Below, piece after piece: positions 16,629 through 24,039 of a stretch of DNA of 39,594 bases. Every line of letters begins with the position of its first letter. Position 1 is the first letter of the stretch. The notes beneath the pieces were generated by a model. That model was not told the DNA's origin and ran no database searches. It saw only the letters and a program-made list of their open reading frames with translations. The position numbers and the translations under genes are program-made. Source of the DNA: JASLBX01 sp036374175 (GTDB lineage: Bacteria; Actinomycetota; Actinomycetes; Jiangellales; Jiangellaceae); NCBI GenBank assembly GCA_036374175.1, contig DASUUH010000080.1, positions 1 through 39,594 on the forward strand, given 5' to 3'.

Positions 16629-17678
16629 TCAGGCGAAGGCCGGCATCACCTCGTCGTGGATCAGTTGCAGCTGCTCCGGGACGGTCGCGACGCCTTCCAC
16701 GTCACGACCCATGAACGACTTGACCAGTGCGGCGTCCGTGATCGCAAAGATGAGGTGGTTGACACCGGCATCCACCATCTCGGAGCGCAGCTTGGCGACA
16801 CATTCCTCCGGGGTGCCAGAGACCGACATCCGATCGGCCAGCTCGTGCGGGGTCAGATCAACCGCGGCGGCGAGATCGCCCTTGCCCATCGCATCGATGA
16901 TCGGCTGCAACTGCTGCATGTCCACCCCGTTGCGCTCCAGTTGCTCGACGGGCATCGCGGACGCGTACAGGCCGACCATGCTGCGGGCTGCCTCCTTCGC
17001 CGCGGCCGAGTCCTTGCCGACCGCGAAGACGATCCAGGCACCGATGTCAAGCGACCGCCAGTCGCGGCCGGCCCGCTCGGCCCCCGCCTTAACGTGGTCG
17101 ACGACATAGTCGTATGCCCCTCGGGTGTAGCTGAGCGCGTGGTGCACGCCGTCGAATTCCTCTCCTGCGAGCTCGAATGACTTCGGCCCGCGCATGGCGC
17201 CGATCAGCACCGGCAGCCGCTCCTGTACAGGACGGGCGAATGTGAACAGGCCGGTGTACTTGAAGAATTCGCCCTCGTGGGTGATCGCGCCCTCGTCCAA
17301 CAAGGTACGGATGACGTGGTGCGCCTCTTTGACTCGGGAGAGCGGCCGGGTCTTCGTCCAGTCGATGTGGTACTGGGCGAGCAGTCCGAAATTGCCGCTA
17401 CCGATGACGCATTCGGCGCGGCCCCCTGTCAAGTCGTCGAGCGTGGCCACGGCCTGGGCTATGAGGGTGGGCTCCCGGAGCACGACGCCGGACAAGCTTG
17501 GCCCGAACCGGATGTTGGTGGTCTTGTCCGCCGCGGCGGCGAACAGCAGCCACAAGTCCTTGTGCCAGGTTTCGTCGGCGGCGTAGCAGCCGTGGAAACC
17601 AAGCTCGTCGGCGAGCTTGATGTTCTCGAGCGACTCAGCGACCGGGTAGTCCGGCAACATGACATAACTGAACTTCAT
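16629..17678 (-). CDS. LLM class (luciferase-like) flavin/F420-dependent oxidoreductase
   Basis: TIM-barrel oxidoreductase of the bacterial luciferase-like superfamily (349 aa), using reduced flavin or F420. The N-terminus MKFSYVMLPDYPVAESLENI, then FGPSLSGVVLREPTLIAQAVATLDDLTGGR and CVIGSGNFG, is typical. PVLIGAMRGPKSFELAGEEFDGV matches the substrate/cofactor segment of MER-like F420 enzymes. ATG 17678 has AAAGGAG seven bases upstream. It is the last gene of the Fe-S/FAD oxidase operon, 55 bases after the 84-aa gene. Its substrate is unknown, and whether it uses F420 or FMN cannot be decided by eye. Confidence 0.88.
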   Translation of the reverse strand: MKFSYVMLPDYPVAESLENIKLADELGFHGCYAADETWHKDLWLLFAAAADKTTNIRFGPSLSGVVLREPTLIAQAVATLDDLTGGRAECVIGSGNFGLLAQYHIDWTKTRPLSRVKEAHHVIRTLLDEGAITHEGEFFKYTGLFTFARPVQERLPVLIGAMRGPKSFELAGEEFDGVHHALSYTRGAYDYVVDHVKAGAERAGRDWRSLDIGAWIVFAVGKDSAAAKEAARSMVGLYASAMPVEQLERNGVDMQQLQPIIDAMGKGDLAAAVDLTPHELADRMSVSGTPEECVAKLRSEMVDAGVNHLIFAITDAALVKSFMGRDVEGVATVPEQLQLIHDEVMPAFA

Positions 17679-17733
17679 CGCAACGCTCCTTTGGTCGCGC
17701 TCCGTGGTGTCGCGCTCTCGGGGTTTGCTGTGG

Positions 17734-17988
17734 TTACAACGGTGGGTCGGCGAGCAATTCGTCGGCGGAGACGACGGAGTCGGCCCAGTGCGCGTGCATC
17801 CAGTCAAGGTGCTCCCAGCGGCTCGCCACGATCCGGTGGGTTTCCCACGCCGGAAAGTCGTGCTGCCGGATGTGCTCGGTCATCAGCGCTGGGTCGACCT
17901 CGTAGACGTGCTCATACCGGGTGACGACGGTGTCGGTGACCCGGGTGGGCTCGGGCGGCCGCTGCCCTGCCAGTCGGAAACCGATCAC
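17734..17988 (-). CDS. Small 84-aa protein of unknown family in oxidase operon
   Basis: A short protein I do not recognise. It starts GTG 17988, overlapping the FAD oxidase stop (GTGA), with GGAG seven bases upstream, so expression is well supported by operon structure. The sequence is rich in aromatic, His and acidic residues (for example RQHDFPAWETHRIVASRWEH and LDWMHAHWADS). It has no signal peptide or TM segment and no cysteine, so it is not an Fe-S protein. It could be a small subunit or chaperone of the oxidase, or a substrate-binding accessory. Codon use resembles its neighbours. Confidence 0.7.
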   Translation of the reverse strand: MIGFRLAGQRPPEPTRVTDTVVTRYEHVYEVDPALMTEHIRQHDFPAWETHRIVASRWEHLDWMHAHWADSVVSADELLADPPL

Positions 17989-19499
17989 GACGGCTCCCCC
18001 TCCTCATAGGCCTGGTCGAGCAGGTACTTGCCGGGGTTCATGATGTTGAGGGGGTCGAGCACGCGCTTGATCCTCTTCATCACGTCGAACCCGCCGCCCA
18101 TCTCGCGTGGAACCAAGTCGACCTCACCCTCCCGGCAGGCTCCATGGCAGGCGCTGATCGACCCGCCGTGGTCGACCGCGACGGCGGCGATATCGCGCTT
18201 GGCCTGGACCCAGGCCGCCCACGACTCATCGTCGAGCTCTTGCTCCCAGATGCCGACGTCGATCTCGGTGAGGTAGTCGCCCCACGGCTTGAACGCACCG
18301 TTGGTGTACGCGAACATCCCCCAGTCGTCGAAGATCGGGTGCCGGTCAATAAGCCGGCGGACGATCTCGTGCCACTCTTCGCGGACGAGAGGCAGCGCGG
18401 TCCAGTTGATCGAGGCGTCTTCGCAGTGCCAGCTCATCGGCACGACCTGGCCGGATGGCGTGCGGCCGTGCAGCGGCGTCGCGTACCGGTCGTGGCGAGA
18501 CGCCCAGTCACCCTGGGAGATTTCGTCGCCGAGGTAGTTTCCGCCGGATTCCTGACCAATCCGCAGCAGCCGCTTGGCCGCCGGCCGCACCTCGTCGGTC
18601 GTCCCGTACATCGCAGTGGCGACCACGCAACGCACCGAGTCAGGCTGGGGAATGTACGCCTCGTCGTCGCGCCGCAGATAGCTGAGCTTCCACTCGTCGA
18701 AAAGGACGACGCCGGCCAGTGTGGCCAGGCCCGACTTGGCCAGCGAGCCGGTCGAGCGCCAGGCGGAGTCGTAGTCCGGGTAAGAGAAGAACGCCGCGAA
18801 CTCCGCTTCCGGACGCGGCACCAGCTCGAGGGTTGCTTCCGTGACGATGCCGAGCGTGCCCTGGTGGCCCATGAAGAGGTGCTTGAGCTGGTAGCCGGTC
18901 GAGGATTTTCGGATCTTCGGTCCGCCGCCGTCGCCGACGCGGATCAGCTCGCCGGTCGGCAGCACGATCTCGAAGCTGATCACGAGGTCTCGCGTGTGGC
19001 CATACCGGCCGCCGATCAGCGACCACCCGCTGGTGCCGATCCGCCCGCCGACCAGCGAGCACGGGTAGGACGCCGGGTCGTCGGGATAGATGACGCCGTA
19101 CGGCTTGAGCTCCTCGTTCAGCTTCAGCATGTTGATGCCCGGCTGGACGGTGACCGTACGATCGTCCATGTCGATCTCGAGGATGTTGTTCATCAGCTTG
19201 ACGTCGACGAGGATGCCGTGCCGCAGCGGCACCGCGCCGTCGGTTAGCCCGGTGCCGCCGGCCCGGGGAACCACCGGAATCCGGTACCGGTTAGCCAACT
19301 TCACCACCTCGGAGATCTGCTCGGCGCTCGTGGGAAGTACAACGACGTCGGGCACGTACTCGCTCCAGCGGTGCACTGGGAACGGCGCTGGCACCCGAGC
19401 CCGGTTGTACCGCGCGGACCGCTCGGTGAACACGTGGTCCGCGCCGCAGATCTGGACCAGTTCCTCCACTACCGGGTCGCTGACCGTCGTCGCCGTCAT
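17985..19499 (-). CDS. FAD-linked oxidase (GlcD/D-lactate dehydrogenase-like, VAO/PCMH fold)
   Basis: Flavoprotein of 504 aa. The FAD-binding PCMH domain includes VPDVVVLPTSAEQISEVVKL, the pyrophosphate loop PRAGGTGLTDGAVP near residues 79-92, and GGRIGTSGWSLIGGRYGHTRD. The C-terminal FAD-oxidase_C domain ends CHGACREGEVDLVPRE...VLDPLNIMNPGKYL, as in GlcD, Dld and 4-cresol/vanillyl-alcohol oxidase relatives. ATG 19499 overlaps the Fe-S protein stop (ATGA), and its own stop overlaps the 84-aa gene. With the Fe-S partner it should oxidise a hydroxy acid or similar substrate and pass electrons to the respiratory chain. The substrate is unknown. Confidence 0.9.
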   Translation of the reverse strand: MTATTVSDPVVEELVQICGADHVFTERSARYNRARVPAPFPVHRWSEYVPDVVVLPTSAEQISEVVKLANRYRIPVVPRAGGTGLTDGAVPLRHGILVDVKLMNNILEIDMDDRTVTVQPGINMLKLNEELKPYGVIYPDDPASYPCSLVGGRIGTSGWSLIGGRYGHTRDLVISFEIVLPTGELIRVGDGGGPKIRKSSTGYQLKHLFMGHQGTLGIVTEATLELVPRPEAEFAAFFSYPDYDSAWRSTGSLAKSGLATLAGVVLFDEWKLSYLRRDDEAYIPQPDSVRCVVATAMYGTTDEVRPAAKRLLRIGQESGGNYLGDEISQGDWASRHDRYATPLHGRTPSGQVVPMSWHCEDASINWTALPLVREEWHEIVRRLIDRHPIFDDWGMFAYTNGAFKPWGDYLTEIDVGIWEQELDDESWAAWVQAKRDIAAVAVDHGGSISACHGACREGEVDLVPREMGGGFDVMKRIKRVLDPLNIMNPGKYLLDQAYEEGEPS

Positions 19500-20782
19500 T
19501 GCGCCGCCTCCGTCCCCTCAGTGCCGACCGTTGCCGACGTGGCGCTGGGACCGGCCCGCCCCCCGTCCAGGCCGGCCGCCTGCGCCACGAGCTCCAGCAG
19601 GTCGACCACATCTACCGGCTCGTCCCGCTTGCCGCCCTGCTCCGACAGCGGGCGCTCCGACCACACGCAGGCGCTCACCAGTGTGTCGACGCCGAGGCCG
19701 GCAGCGCGCTCGACCCGCCGCCGGCTGATCTCGGCGGTAAGGTCGGGTCGCTCGATGCTGAGGCCCGCGCCGGCGCCGGAGCAGTACGACCACTGGGTGA
19801 CGTGGTCGACGTCCTTGAACGTGAGCCCCGGGATAGCGCGTAGGATCTCGCGGGGCGCCTCGTGGATGCCCTTGCGCTTGTTCAGGCGGCACGCATCGTG
19901 ATAGGTGACGACCCGCTCCACTGGATGAGTCAGCTGGAGCCTGCCATCACGCACCAGCTCAGCCGCGAGCTCCACCATGAGAACAATCTCGAACTGGTAG
20001 TCGTCGCCGAAGTAGCGCGGGTAATCTTCGGTGAAGGCGATGTAGTCATGCGGGTCAAAAACGATGATCCGCTTCGCTCCGACCTGCCGCCAGTCCGCGA
20101 CATTGTGTTCGGCGAACTCGCGCGCGCGATCGGTGTAGCCCATCTCGGCGGCGGGGCCACCGCAGCACCACTGCTCGCGCATCAGCCCGAACTCGACGCC
20201 GGCCGCCTGCAGGATCCGGGCCGCTGCCCGGGGAACGGACGTCCGGTAGAAGGCCCCCTCGCAGTCGCAGAACAAGATGGTCTCACCACCGACGGGGATG
20301 GACAGCCCAGCCGCCCAGTCCGCGACGTGGTCCTGGCTCACCGGAACGTCACCGAGCACGGGCTCGCTCTTCCACTGCGCTGTCGCGTCCACCCAGCGCT
20401 GCCAATTCGGCTGGTGGACACCCGAGTCGACGGCGAGCGCACGCATGGCCTTGACGACGTCGACCGTGCGCGTCCGGAACCGGTAGAAGTCGCCGGTGAA
20501 CAGGGTGTTGGGGCAGCGCAGTTCGCAGGCCCCGCACTGGGTGCAGTGGACGTAGTCGCGGGCCACGTCCTCGACCGACAGGTGGCCCTGTTCCATCGCG
20601 ACGATGTTGGCGTGAAACGCGGTCGGGCTGTGTACCTCGTCCCTGGTCACCTGCATGACCGGGCAGACTTCGCGGCAGAACTTGTGTCCGGAGCTGTAGC
20701 AGTTGTACGCGGCATTCCGCCATTCCTGGGCGAACTGGGCCTCACGGTGACCGTTGCCGGTGGGCTCGCTCTGTTCGCTCAT
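19496..20782 (-). CDS. GlcF-like Fe-S protein with CCG domains
   Basis: Electron-transfer subunit (428 aa) for the FAD oxidase. The second ferredoxin motif is complete (Cys80, 83, 86, 90; CTQCGACELRCP). The first is degenerate: it has Cys36 and Cys40 before Pro, but Ser30 and His33 where cysteines are expected, with an out-of-register Cys28. C-terminal CCG/HdrB-like elements are QWCCGGPAAEMG and YHDACRLNKRK...YCSGAGAG; the second has CSG in place of CCG. ATG 20782 has GGAGG six bases upstream. It is first in the operon Fe-S, FAD oxidase, 84-aa, LLM, divergent from a FadR-type regulator. Confidence 0.88.
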   Translation of the reverse strand: MSEQSEPTGNGHREAQFAQEWRNAAYNCYSSGHKFCREVCPVMQVTRDEVHSPTAFHANIVAMEQGHLSVEDVARDYVHCTQCGACELRCPNTLFTGDFYRFRTRTVDVVKAMRALAVDSGVHQPNWQRWVDATAQWKSEPVLGDVPVSQDHVADWAAGLSIPVGGETILFCDCEGAFYRTSVPRAAARILQAAGVEFGLMREQWCCGGPAAEMGYTDRAREFAEHNVADWRQVGAKRIIVFDPHDYIAFTEDYPRYFGDDYQFEIVLMVELAAELVRDGRLQLTHPVERVVTYHDACRLNKRKGIHEAPREILRAIPGLTFKDVDHVTQWSYCSGAGAGLSIERPDLTAEISRRRVERAAGLGVDTLVSACVWSERPLSEQGGKRDEPVDVVDLLELVAQAAGLDGGRAGPSATSATVGTEGTEAAQ

Positions 20783-20874
20783 CCCTGACCTCCCTGGTCC
20801 GCCACGGTCACTTCCACCGGCAATCGACACCGCTCCGCGGCGCTCCTGCTGAGCCCTCGAGGTGAGCCAAAACA

Positions 20875-20886
20875 TATGACTTCATA
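20875..20886. promoter_or_regulatory. TATGA-CT-TCATA palindrome in divergent oxidase/regulator region
   Basis: A perfect 5-bp inverted repeat with 2-base spacer in an AT-rich patch (20868-20897) of the 162-bp gap between the Fe-S gene and the FadR-type gene. It is the best candidate operator for the FadR-type protein. Clear -35/-10 pairs could not be fixed. Confidence 0.4.
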
Positions 20887-20944
20887 GTTCAATTGGCAAG
20901 GGGTACGGTGGATCGCCCGGTAATCTCGCGTGGAAAGGAGGAGC

Positions 20945-21718
20945 ATGGACGAGGCCGGCGGCGCGGGCAGCGAAGGGCTTACCGCGACATCGCGGCATGT
21001 CATCTTCGCGCCCCTTGATTCCGGCGGGCGGGTGGACGTGGTGGCGCGCCGACTCAGTGAGGCGATCGGGCTCGGCCTACTCGCGGATAGCGAGCAGCTC
21101 CCCAGCGAGGTCGAACTCGCCGAGACGTTGAACGTCTCGACTGTGACGCTGCGCGAAGCCCTGTCACTACTGCGGCACCGCGGGCTTGTCGAGACCAGGC
21201 GCGGCCGCGGGGGCGGCAGCTTCGTGCGAGCTCCTGTCGATGCGTCTGTCCAGCGACTTCGCACCCTCCTGCGGGAGACCGGCGTGCACGAGCTACGCGA
21301 GATCGGCGACCACCATGTGGCGATTGCAGGAACAGCGGCCCGGCTGGCTGCCGAACGCGCCTCGACGGAACACATCAAGCGGCTGCATTCGCTCATCGAC
21401 CAGCTTAGCGTCGCCGACACCGCAGGTGACCGCCGTCGCGCCGACGGCCGCTTTCACATCGAGGTCGCGGCCGCAGCGCAGTCCACCCGGCTGGCCCGGG
21501 AGGAGATCGACATCCAGGGCGAGATCGGCGAGCTGCTGTGGATCCCGTTCGGCGAGCCAATTGAGCGGGAGCAATCCGTCGAGCACCATCTGGTGATCCT
21601 CGAAGCCATCAAGAACGGAGACGGTGACGGTGCCAGGGCCGCGACCGAGCACCACATCGAGCTCGGTATCAGGAGACTCATCGACTTTCATCTCCAACTC
21701 GCCAAGCGGGACGCCTAG
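20945..21718 (+). CDS. GntR-family regulator, FadR subfamily (FCD domain)
   Basis: Regulator of 257 aa. The N-terminal winged helix contains LPSEVELAETLNVSTVTLRE and ALSLLRHRGLVETRRGRGGG. The all-helical FCD domain follows, with likely metal/ligand residues in LREIGDHHVAIAG, DGRFHIEVAAAA and EHHLVILEAIKNGDGDGARA. FCD domains bind small carboxylates or similar metabolites and are often next to the operon they control. It is divergent from the Fe-S/FAD/LLM operon and 39 bases upstream of a Cache-like protein on the same strand. The ATG at 20945 follows AAAGGAGG closely; GTG 20930 is an in-frame alternative. Confidence 0.9.
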   Translation: MDEAGGAGSEGLTATSRHVIFAPLDSGGRVDVVARRLSEAIGLGLLADSEQLPSEVELAETLNVSTVTLREALSLLRHRGLVETRRGRGGGSFVRAPVDASVQRLRTLLRETGVHELREIGDHHVAIAGTAARLAAERASTEHIKRLHSLIDQLSVADTAGDRRRADGRFHIEVAAAAQSTRLAREEIDIQGEIGELLWIPFGEPIEREQSVEHHLVILEAIKNGDGDGARAATEHHIELGIRRLIDFHLQLAKRDA

Positions 21719-21757
21719 GCTGGGATCGGCACGTCAGACAGGATCCTGGGAGTGGCC

Positions 21758-22486
21758 GTGGGCGAGGCGCAGGTCACAGTTGATGCTGCGGCGCACGTCA
21801 AGGGACTGCTGCGCGAAGTGTTCGCGGATGTTGACGTGTTGCGCGACCAGGTTGTTGTGCTGTGTGAGCGGGCGCGGTCGGAGGGTCGGCGCCCAATCAC
21901 GACCGACCTCACCGAGATCAGGCCCACCGTCCTGGCGCACCTGTCCAAGGCGGGCAGGCGTCTTAACGGCACCGGAGTCATCACGGCGCCGGGCATGCTC
22001 GCCGACGAGCCGCGCTGGCTGGAATGGTGGCGCAAACCCGGCAACACCACCGAGCCGCGCCCCCTGTCGGTCGACCTGAACCCGCATCACGTTGGCGGGT
22101 ACGACTACCCCGCCGCGGAGTGGTTTGCTGTGCCGCAGCGCACCGGCCAGCGCGTGATCGTGGGGCCGTACGTCGATTACGGGGGAACCGACGAGTACAT
22201 TCTGACCTTCGCCACGCCGATCTTCGCGTGCGACGAGTTCTTCGGCGTGGCCGCCGCGGACATCCGGGCCACCGACTTCGAGCGCGAGATGCTACCGATT
22301 CTCGACTCGACGGGAGAGACGACGCTGCTGTTGAACGCGTCCGGGCGGGTGATCGCGTCCAACACCCCTGCCACCATCATCGGCTCGATGGCCCCGCCTG
22401 CCTGGCGAGGCGGCGGGCGAACGTTGCCGGCTGGGCCAGAGTGGTCGTATTGCGCCGGCCTGCCATGGTCGCTCGTGCAAGCCTGA
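21758..22486 (+). CDS. Free-standing Cache (PDC-like) sensor-domain protein
   Basis: A 242-aa protein with a Cache/PDC-like core: WLEWWRK near residue 90, then YDYPAAEWFAVPQRTGQRVIVGPYVDYGGTDEYILTFATPIF (two stretches), FFGVAAADIRATDFE and TLLLNASGRVIASN. These match the ligand-binding halves of dCache sensors such as methyl-accepting receptors. There is no signal peptide, TM segment or output domain, so it appears to be a soluble cytoplasmic binding protein. It follows the FadR-type gene by 39 bases. GTG 21758 has GGGAG five bases before it; GTG 21752 is the alternative. It may sense the oxidase substrate together with the FadR protein (inference). Confidence 0.75.
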   Translation: MGEAQVTVDAAAHVKGLLREVFADVDVLRDQVVVLCERARSEGRRPITTDLTEIRPTVLAHLSKAGRRLNGTGVITAPGMLADEPRWLEWWRKPGNTTEPRPLSVDLNPHHVGGYDYPAAEWFAVPQRTGQRVIVGPYVDYGGTDEYILTFATPIFACDEFFGVAAADIRATDFEREMLPILDSTGETTLLLNASGRVIASNTPATIIGSMAPPAWRGGGRTLPAGPEWSYCAGLPWSLVQA

Positions 22487-22500
22487 CCGGCATCGGGCCT

Positions 22501-22515
22501 CCGCTCTATGAGCGG
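22501..22515. terminator. Short hairpin between convergent genes
   Basis: CCGCTC-TAT-GAGCGG, a 6-bp stem with 3-base loop in the 30-bp gap between the Cache-like gene and the aldehyde dehydrogenase stop. It could end transcription from both sides. No T-tract. Confidence 0.45.
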
Positions 22516-22516
22516 C

Positions 22517-23950
22517 TCACGCCCAGGCGTGCATCACATGCTTAATCCGGGTGTAGTCCTCAAGCGCGTACATCGACAGGTCTTTGCCGTAGCCGGAGTG
22601 TTTGAACCCGCCGTGTGGCATCTCCGCGACAAGCGGTATGTGGGTGTTGATCCACACGCAGCCAAAGTCCAGCCGGCGTGCCATCCTCATAGCCCGCCCA
22701 TGATCACGGGTGAACACAGACGAGGCAAGCCCGTACTCCACGCCGTTCGCCCAGCGGACGGCTTCGTCCTCGTCGCTGAACTGCTGCACGGTGATGACCG
22801 GGCCAAACACCTCATTCTGGATGATCTCGTCGTCCTGCCGAAGGCCCGAGACCACCGTCGGCGCGTAGAAATAGCCGCGATCGCCAACACGAGAACCACC
22901 AGTGCTCACCGTGGCGCGGGCCGGTAACCGATCGACGAAGCCGCTTACTCGCTCGAACTGGTTCGCGTTGTTGAGTGGGCCGTAGTCGGTGTCGTCGCCG
23001 ACAGGGCCACCGGTCTTGGTGTTCTTCGCCCGCTCGGTCAGCGCGGCTATGAAGTCGCTGTGGACTTGCGGACCGGCCAGCACGCGGGTTGCCGCCGTGC
23101 AGTCCTGGCCGGCATTGAAGTAGCCGGCTCCGGCGATCGCCTCGGCAGCCTGCTCGAGGTCAGCGTCGTCGAAAACGATGACCGGTGCCTTGCCACCCAA
23201 CTCGAGGTGCAGCCGTTTAAGGTCCCCGCTGGCAGCCTCGGCGACCTCCTTGCCAGCCCGGACCGAGCCGGTGATCGACACCAGGGCGGGCGTTTCGTGC
23301 GCCACCATCGCCCGACCGGTGTCACGGTCGCCGCAAACAACGTTAACGACGCCGGGAGGGAGAACCTCCGCTATGATCTCGGCCATCAATAACGTCGTTA
23401 CGGGGGTCGTCTCGGACGGCTTGAGCACGATGGTATTGCCCGCAGCCAGTGCGGGCGCGAACTTCCACACCGCCATCATCATCGGGTAGTTCCAGGGCGT
23501 TACCTGGGCACATACGCCAATCGGCTCTCGTCGCACGTACGACGTGTGGCCTGTCATGTACTCACCAGCCGACTGCCCGGTGAGCACCCGCGCCGCCCCG
23601 GCGAAGTACCTGATCTGGTCCAGGGACGGCACAAGTTCCTCCGTCTTGGTCATCTCTTGCGGCTTGCCGGTGTTCTGGCACTCCGCCGCGACCAACTCGT
23701 CACCGCGCTTCTCCACGGCGTCCGCGATGTTCAGCAGCGCCCGCTGGCGCTCACTTGGTGTGGTCTTCTTCCATGATTCGAACGCTACGGCGGCTGCCTT
23801 CATGGCCCGGTCGACATCCTCCGGACCCGACATCGGCCCCTCGGCGAACTTGTCGCCTGTAGCCGGGTCCACCAGGTCGTACGTCCGACCCGATTCCGGC
23901 TCGACCCACTTGCCTTCAATGAAGTTCTGTAGCACGCGCTGCTCGGCCAT
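22517..23950 (-). CDS. NAD-dependent aldehyde dehydrogenase, gamma-aminobutyraldehyde type
   Basis: ALDH superfamily enzyme of 477 aa oxidising an aldehyde to its acid. The catalytic set is complete: Asn in TPWNYP, general-base Glu in LHLELGGKAPVIV, and Cys284 in FNAGQDCTAATR. Overall sequence, including the C-terminal HGGFKHSGYGKDLSMYALEDYT, is typical of the PatD/gamma-aminobutyraldehyde (phenylacetaldehyde-like) group used in putrescine breakdown. ATG 23950 has GGAGAGG upstream. It lies 89 bases downstream of clpX on the same strand but is functionally unrelated; it also converges on the Cache gene. No putrescine aminotransferase is nearby, so the substrate assignment is tentative. Confidence 0.88.
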   Translation of the reverse strand: MAEQRVLQNFIEGKWVEPESGRTYDLVDPATGDKFAEGPMSGPEDVDRAMKAAAVAFESWKKTTPSERQRALLNIADAVEKRGDELVAAECQNTGKPQEMTKTEELVPSLDQIRYFAGAARVLTGQSAGEYMTGHTSYVRREPIGVCAQVTPWNYPMMMAVWKFAPALAAGNTIVLKPSETTPVTTLLMAEIIAEVLPPGVVNVVCGDRDTGRAMVAHETPALVSITGSVRAGKEVAEAASGDLKRLHLELGGKAPVIVFDDADLEQAAEAIAGAGYFNAGQDCTAATRVLAGPQVHSDFIAALTERAKNTKTGGPVGDDTDYGPLNNANQFERVSGFVDRLPARATVSTGGSRVGDRGYFYAPTVVSGLRQDDEIIQNEVFGPVITVQQFSDEDEAVRWANGVEYGLASSVFTRDHGRAMRMARRLDFGCVWINTHIPLVAEMPHGGFKHSGYGKDLSMYALEDYTRIKHVMHAWA

Positions 23951-24039
23951 TGTTCAGCCTCTCCGACGCTGGCGACTTGCTTGCAGCGTAATGCCAGCCA
24001 TGGGCGAACGGGGGTCGACCAACCAACCTGTGGGTGAGC

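Noticed and set aside
18144..20788. Plus-strand frames opposite the FAD oxidase and Fe-S genes
   Set aside because: Products lack known motifs; the minus-strand proteins carry clear cofactor-binding motifs and coupled starts.
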